Source of the DNA: Acidimicrobiales bacterium
GTDB taxonomy: Bacteria > Actinomycetota > Acidimicrobiia > Acidimicrobiales > Ilumatobacteraceae
Assembly (NCBI GenBank): GCA_030833305.1
Contig: JAURHL010000089.1
Span: 1-7,607, forward strand
DNA: 7,607 nt
Reading direction: 5' to 3'
Position numbers and translations under genes: made by a program. Positions 5,477 to 7,607 of the stretch are shown piece after piece (position 1 is the first letter of the stretch; every line of letters starts with the position of its first letter). Under the pieces are notes generated by a model, which saw nothing but the letters and a program-made list of their open reading frames with translations, had not been told where the DNA came from and did not search any database.

Positions 5477-6088
5477 GTGTCCGATCAGACGAACGACATC
5501 ATGGAGGTGATGCGCACGTGCATCGCCATGCGTCATCTGCGAACCGACGAGGTGCCCGAGCAGATGATCGTCGACGTGGTGCGGGCGGCCACCTACGCGT
5601 CGAATCCCGGTAACAGTCAGAACTGGCGCTTCGTCGTGGTTCGTGATCGCGAACGCAAGGAACGCTTGGCCTCCCACGTGCGCAAGATGCTGGGTGCCCG
5701 ATTCGTCGCCGGTCCGACGGGGGACGAGTCTCGCGACAAGATGATGGCGGGTGCGCGACGGTTGGTGGAGGGATTCGCCGACGTTCCGGTCTGGATCTTC
5801 GTGGTCGGCATCAACGCGTACCCGCCCCAGGCCCCGAACGAATCCTTCGTGTGGTCGACCGTCTATCCGGCCTCGCAGAACCTGGTGCTCGCCGCGCGCG
5901 CCATGGGACTGGGCACCACCTTCACGACGTTCCATCACGTGGCTCCCGACGAGTTCCGAGCCGAACTCGGTGTTCCGGACGACGCCCACATCGGTACGGC
6001 GATCGCTCTGGGCTTTCCCGAGAGGAAGTTCACCGCGGTCAATCGCAAGCCGGTGTCCGAGGTCATTCGTTGGGAGAGATATTCGTGA
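5477..6088 (+). CDS. Nitroreductase family protein (FMN-dependent), 203 aa
   Basis: Flavoenzyme fold that reduces nitro groups, quinones or enones, or performs related flavin chemistry. The N terminus IMEVMRTCIAMRHLRTDEVP is family-typical, with the FMN phosphate-binding region around R20-R22. ASNPGNSQNWRFVVV at 41-55 is the hallmark substrate/FMN loop. YPASQNLVLAARAMGLGTTFTTF at 130-152 is the second signature. The C-terminal ALGFPERKFTAVNRKPVSEVI is also usual. The length is normal. The GTG start is 4 nt after the Rieske stop and has no Shine-Dalgarno sequence, so translation is probably coupled. ATG 5501 is a less complete alternative. Placement between an oxygenase and an LLM oxidoreductase suggests a redox step in the same pathway. 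The substrate is unknown. Confidence 0.93.
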   Translation: MSDQTNDIMEVMRTCIAMRHLRTDEVPEQMIVDVVRAATYASNPGNSQNWRFVVVRDRERKERLASHVRKMLGARFVAGPTGDESRDKMMAGARRLVEGFADVPVWIFVVGINAYPPQAPNESFVWSTVYPASQNLVLAARAMGLGTTFTTFHHVAPDEFRAELGVPDDAHIGTAIALGFPERKFTAVNRKPVSEVIRWERYS

Positions 6089-6092
6089 GAGG
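6088..6092 (+). promoter_or_regulatory. Ribosome binding site of the LLM oxidoreductase gene
   Basis: AGAGG overlaps the nitroreductase stop codon and is 9 nt before ATG 6102. It favours ATG 6102 over the in-frame GTG at 6096, which would leave only 3 nt of spacing. Confidence 0.45.
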
Positions 6093-6101
6093 ATCGTGGT
6101 C

Positions 6102-7013
6102 ATGACCGGAGTCGGATTGTGCCTGCCCCAGTTGGGACCCCACGTGACGGTGGACGTGGTTGCCGAGTTCGCCCGACGAGCCGAGGCCCTCGGCTATTCG
6201 GGCCTGTGGGTGCAGGACCATTTCATGTACCCCTTGGCCCCGACACGTGGATACGGGGGCAAGGACGTGTTGCCACCGGCCCAGTACAAGTCGGTGTGGG
6301 CTCCCACCGAGATGTTGGCGTTCGTGGCCGGCATCACCTCGCGCGTGGTCCTGGGCACCAGCATCCTGGTCGCCGGCAATCACTGGCCGGTTCCGTTGGC
6401 GCAACGATTGGCCACCATCGATCAGATGTCGAAGGGCCGTCTGATCGTGGGGCTCGGAGTCGGTTGGAGCGCCGAGGAGCACGAGGCCTCGGGAACCGAC
6501 ATCACCGAGCGCGGTCGTCGAATGGACGACTTCATCCCCGCGTTGTTGGCCTGTTGGTCCGCGGACCCGGTGTCGCATTCGGGCGACTTCTTCCGGGTGC
6601 CCGAGTCGTGCGTCAACCCCAAGCCGTTCGGTGGTCGTCGTCCGAAGTTGTTGAGCGGCATGTGGTCCGCTCAAGGCCTCGAGCGCACCGCGAGATGGTT
6701 CGACGCCTGGAATCCGGCCGGACTTCCCGTCGGTCGGGTGCAGAAGATGGTGGCGGCCATGGACGCCCAACGGCCGGCCGGGACCCCGGGGCTCGAGGTG
6801 TACTACCGATCGTTCGTGCAGGCGCCCAGCGGGGTCGCTCCCACCGATGGTGACAACATGGCCGCGTTGGTGAACGACGCCGTGGCGGCGCGTGAGGCCG
6901 GCTTCGCCGACCTGTGCATCGAGCACAACTTCTGGTCCGAGATCCAGTCGCCCGAGGACTGGGTGTCGATTCCCGAGAAGTTCCTACCGGTACTCGAAGC
7001 GGCGCGGGGCTGA
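6102..7013 (+). CDS. LLM-class (luciferase-like, F420- or FMN-dependent) oxidoreductase, 303 aa
   Basis: Luciferase-like (beta/alpha)8 barrel family that uses F420 or FMN to reduce or oxidise substrates, or acts as a flavin monooxygenase with a reductase. Family landmarks: FARRAEALGYSGLWVQDH at 23-40, LGTSILVAGNHWPVPLAQRLATIDQMSKGR at 84-113, and the nearly invariant GLGVGWSAEEHEASG at 117-131, followed by ERGRRMDDF at 136-144. The frame is also open upstream of 6102, but that part overlaps the nitroreductase in another frame and has no family match. The gap after the nitroreductase is 13 nt. F420 use is the common actinobacterial case, but the cofactor cannot be read from this sequence. It probably acts in the Rieske pathway. 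Confidence 0.93.
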   Translation: MTGVGLCLPQLGPHVTVDVVAEFARRAEALGYSGLWVQDHFMYPLAPTRGYGGKDVLPPAQYKSVWAPTEMLAFVAGITSRVVLGTSILVAGNHWPVPLAQRLATIDQMSKGRLIVGLGVGWSAEEHEASGTDITERGRRMDDFIPALLACWSADPVSHSGDFFRVPESCVNPKPFGGRRPKLLSGMWSAQGLERTARWFDAWNPAGLPVGRVQKMVAAMDAQRPAGTPGLEVYYRSFVQAPSGVAPTDGDNMAALVNDAVAAREAGFADLCIEHNFWSEIQSPEDWVSIPEKFLPVLEAARG

Positions 7014-7028
7014 CGTGAGGTCGCGCCG
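7000..7028 (+). other. GC-rich hairpin spanning the LLM stop and the lipoprotein start
   Basis: CGGCGCG (7000-7006) pairs perfectly with CGCGCCG (7022-7028), a 7-bp all-GC stem. The 15-nt loop contains the LLM TGA (7011-7013) and the next GTG start (7015-7017). It could attenuate transcription between the two genes or hold the start codon in a loop. No U-tract follows. Chance formation is possible in DNA this GC-rich. Confidence 0.3.
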
Positions 7029-7607
7029 ACTCGTCGTCATGCTCGGGGTGGTGTTCCTGTTCGGCTGTTCCACGTCGTCGAATTCCGGAGTCGCAACAAC
7101 CACCAATAACCGACCGACGACGTCTGAGTCCGTCATCACGACGGCACCTACCGTATCCACCACCACGGTCGCTTCGGTCGCTCTTGCGCCGGAGTGTGGG
7201 ATCTTCGTCGATGGAGTGTGTCCGGCCGGGGGAGTTGATCCGCGTTTGGTCTGCATCCCGAATTGCGACGGACTGGATCTGTCCGGGCTCGTGGCCTCGG
7301 GCCTGTCCGCTTGGGTGTCTTTCGAGAATGCCGATCTGACCGGAGCGGATTTCTCGGGAGCCTTCGTGGATGGATGGTCGATGCACCGCGCGAATCTGAC
7401 CGGCGCGACATTCGTGGGGGCAAATCTGCTCAACGTGAACTTCCATCGCCAGGACATGATGCGGGCGAACTTCGCTCAGTCGACCATGTACCAAACGTAC
7501 TTCTGCATGGTCGATCTGACCAACGCGGTGTTCGATGACGCGTTTCTGGAATCGGTGATTTTCGAGGCCTTCGAACTTGACGGTGCGAGTTTCGCCGGCG
7601 CGCGAAC
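7015..7607 (+). CDS. Pentapeptide-repeat lipoprotein, N-terminal ~197 residues (3' truncated by window)
   Basis: The frame is open from GTG 7015 to the last base, with no stop. The N terminus MRSRRLVVMLGVVFLFGC is a short charged region, a hydrophobic core and a lipobox-like LFGC with C18, so the protein is probably an exported lipoprotein. A Ser/Thr-rich linker follows (about residues 19-55). A four-cysteine module comes next (C61, C69, C80, C84). From about residue 86 there are pentapeptide repeats of the A(D/N)Lxx type, such as ADLTG, ADFSG, ANLTG, ANLLN, ANFAQ and VDLTN, which form a right-handed quadrilateral beta-helix. Function is unknown, and pentapeptide proteins range from gyrase mimics to structural scaffolds. 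The start lies 1 nt after the LLM stop, so coupling is possible. Codons look somewhat less GC-biased than in the preceding genes (AAT, ATT, GAA, CTT). Confidence 0.88.
   Translation, partial: MRSRRLVVMLGVVFLFGCSTSSNSGVATTTNNRPTTSESVITTAPTVSTTTVASVALAPECGIFVDGVCPAGGVDPRLVCIPNCDGLDLSGLVASGLSAWVSFENADLTGADFSGAFVDGWSMHRANLTGATFVGANLLNVNFHRQDMMRANFAQSTMYQTYFCMVDLTNAVFDDAFLESVIFEAFELDGASFAGAR

Noticed and set aside
5751..6101. N-terminal extension of the LLM gene upstream of 6102
   Set aside because: The frame happens to be open, but it overlaps the nitroreductase gene, encodes Arg/Pro/Ser-rich filler, and a ribosome binding site precedes ATG 6102.
6063..7494. Two long - strand open frames opposite the LLM and lipoprotein genes
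   Set aside because: They are low-complexity, Arg/His-rich translations without family features. The + strand frames carry clear LLM and pentapeptide signatures.
1..7607. CRISPR arrays, tRNA/rRNA genes, insertion sequences, attachment sites
   Set aside because: I saw no regularly spaced direct repeats, no tRNA-like cloverleaf or terminal CCA, no transposase or integrase, and no long terminal inverted repeats.

Overview
High-GC bacterial DNA with GTG and ATG starts, short intergenic gaps and an alternating strand layout. The coenzyme-F420/FMN-type LLM oxidoreductase, the Rieske oxygenase and a Ser/Thr-rich lipoprotein linker suggest an actinomycete-like organism, perhaps Acidimicrobiia. This placement is inference from gene style only.

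Layout. The window opens inside a glutamine-synthetase-family gene (1-909, +). It meets an endonuclease/exonuclease/phosphatase-family gene on the opposite strand (891-1676, -), with a 19-bp tail-to-tail overlap. A 59-bp divergent gap with a probable promoter leads to a classical SDR dehydrogenase (1736-2506, +). That gene converges on a VOC/glyoxalase-like gene (2511-3170, -). A second short divergent gap leads to a 3-hydroxyisobutyrate-dehydrogenase-family gene (3212-4153, +). After a hairpin and a second probable promoter comes a tight co-directional block: Rieske ring-hydroxylating oxygenase alpha subunit (4219-5472), nitroreductase-family protein (5477-6088), LLM-class oxidoreductase (6102-7013) and the first ~197 codons of a pentapeptide-repeat lipoprotein (7015 to the window end, where it runs off).

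How the genes may work together. The Rieske/nitroreductase/LLM trio looks like one transcription unit for oxidation and flavin-dependent redox steps on an organic, possibly aromatic or alicyclic, substrate. The SDR, the beta-hydroxyacid dehydrogenase and the VOC protein nearby are the kinds of enzymes that process the alcohol and acid intermediates. The GS-like ligase belongs to a superfamily branch that often gamma-glutamylates amines. No substrate can be named from sequence. No ferredoxin, Rieske reductase or oxygenase beta subunit is present.

Regulatory structure. Two TAGTCT -10-like elements precede + strand genes. GC-rich hairpins without U-tracts lie just after three + strand stop codons, and two of these share the 10-mer GATCACCGGC. 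An odd three-codon ORF with a strong Shine-Dalgarno sequence sits immediately before the VOC start; it is either a leader ORF or the trace of a one-base frameshift. No tRNA, rRNA, CRISPR array, insertion sequence or transposase was seen. No gene-free stretch reaches 300 bases.
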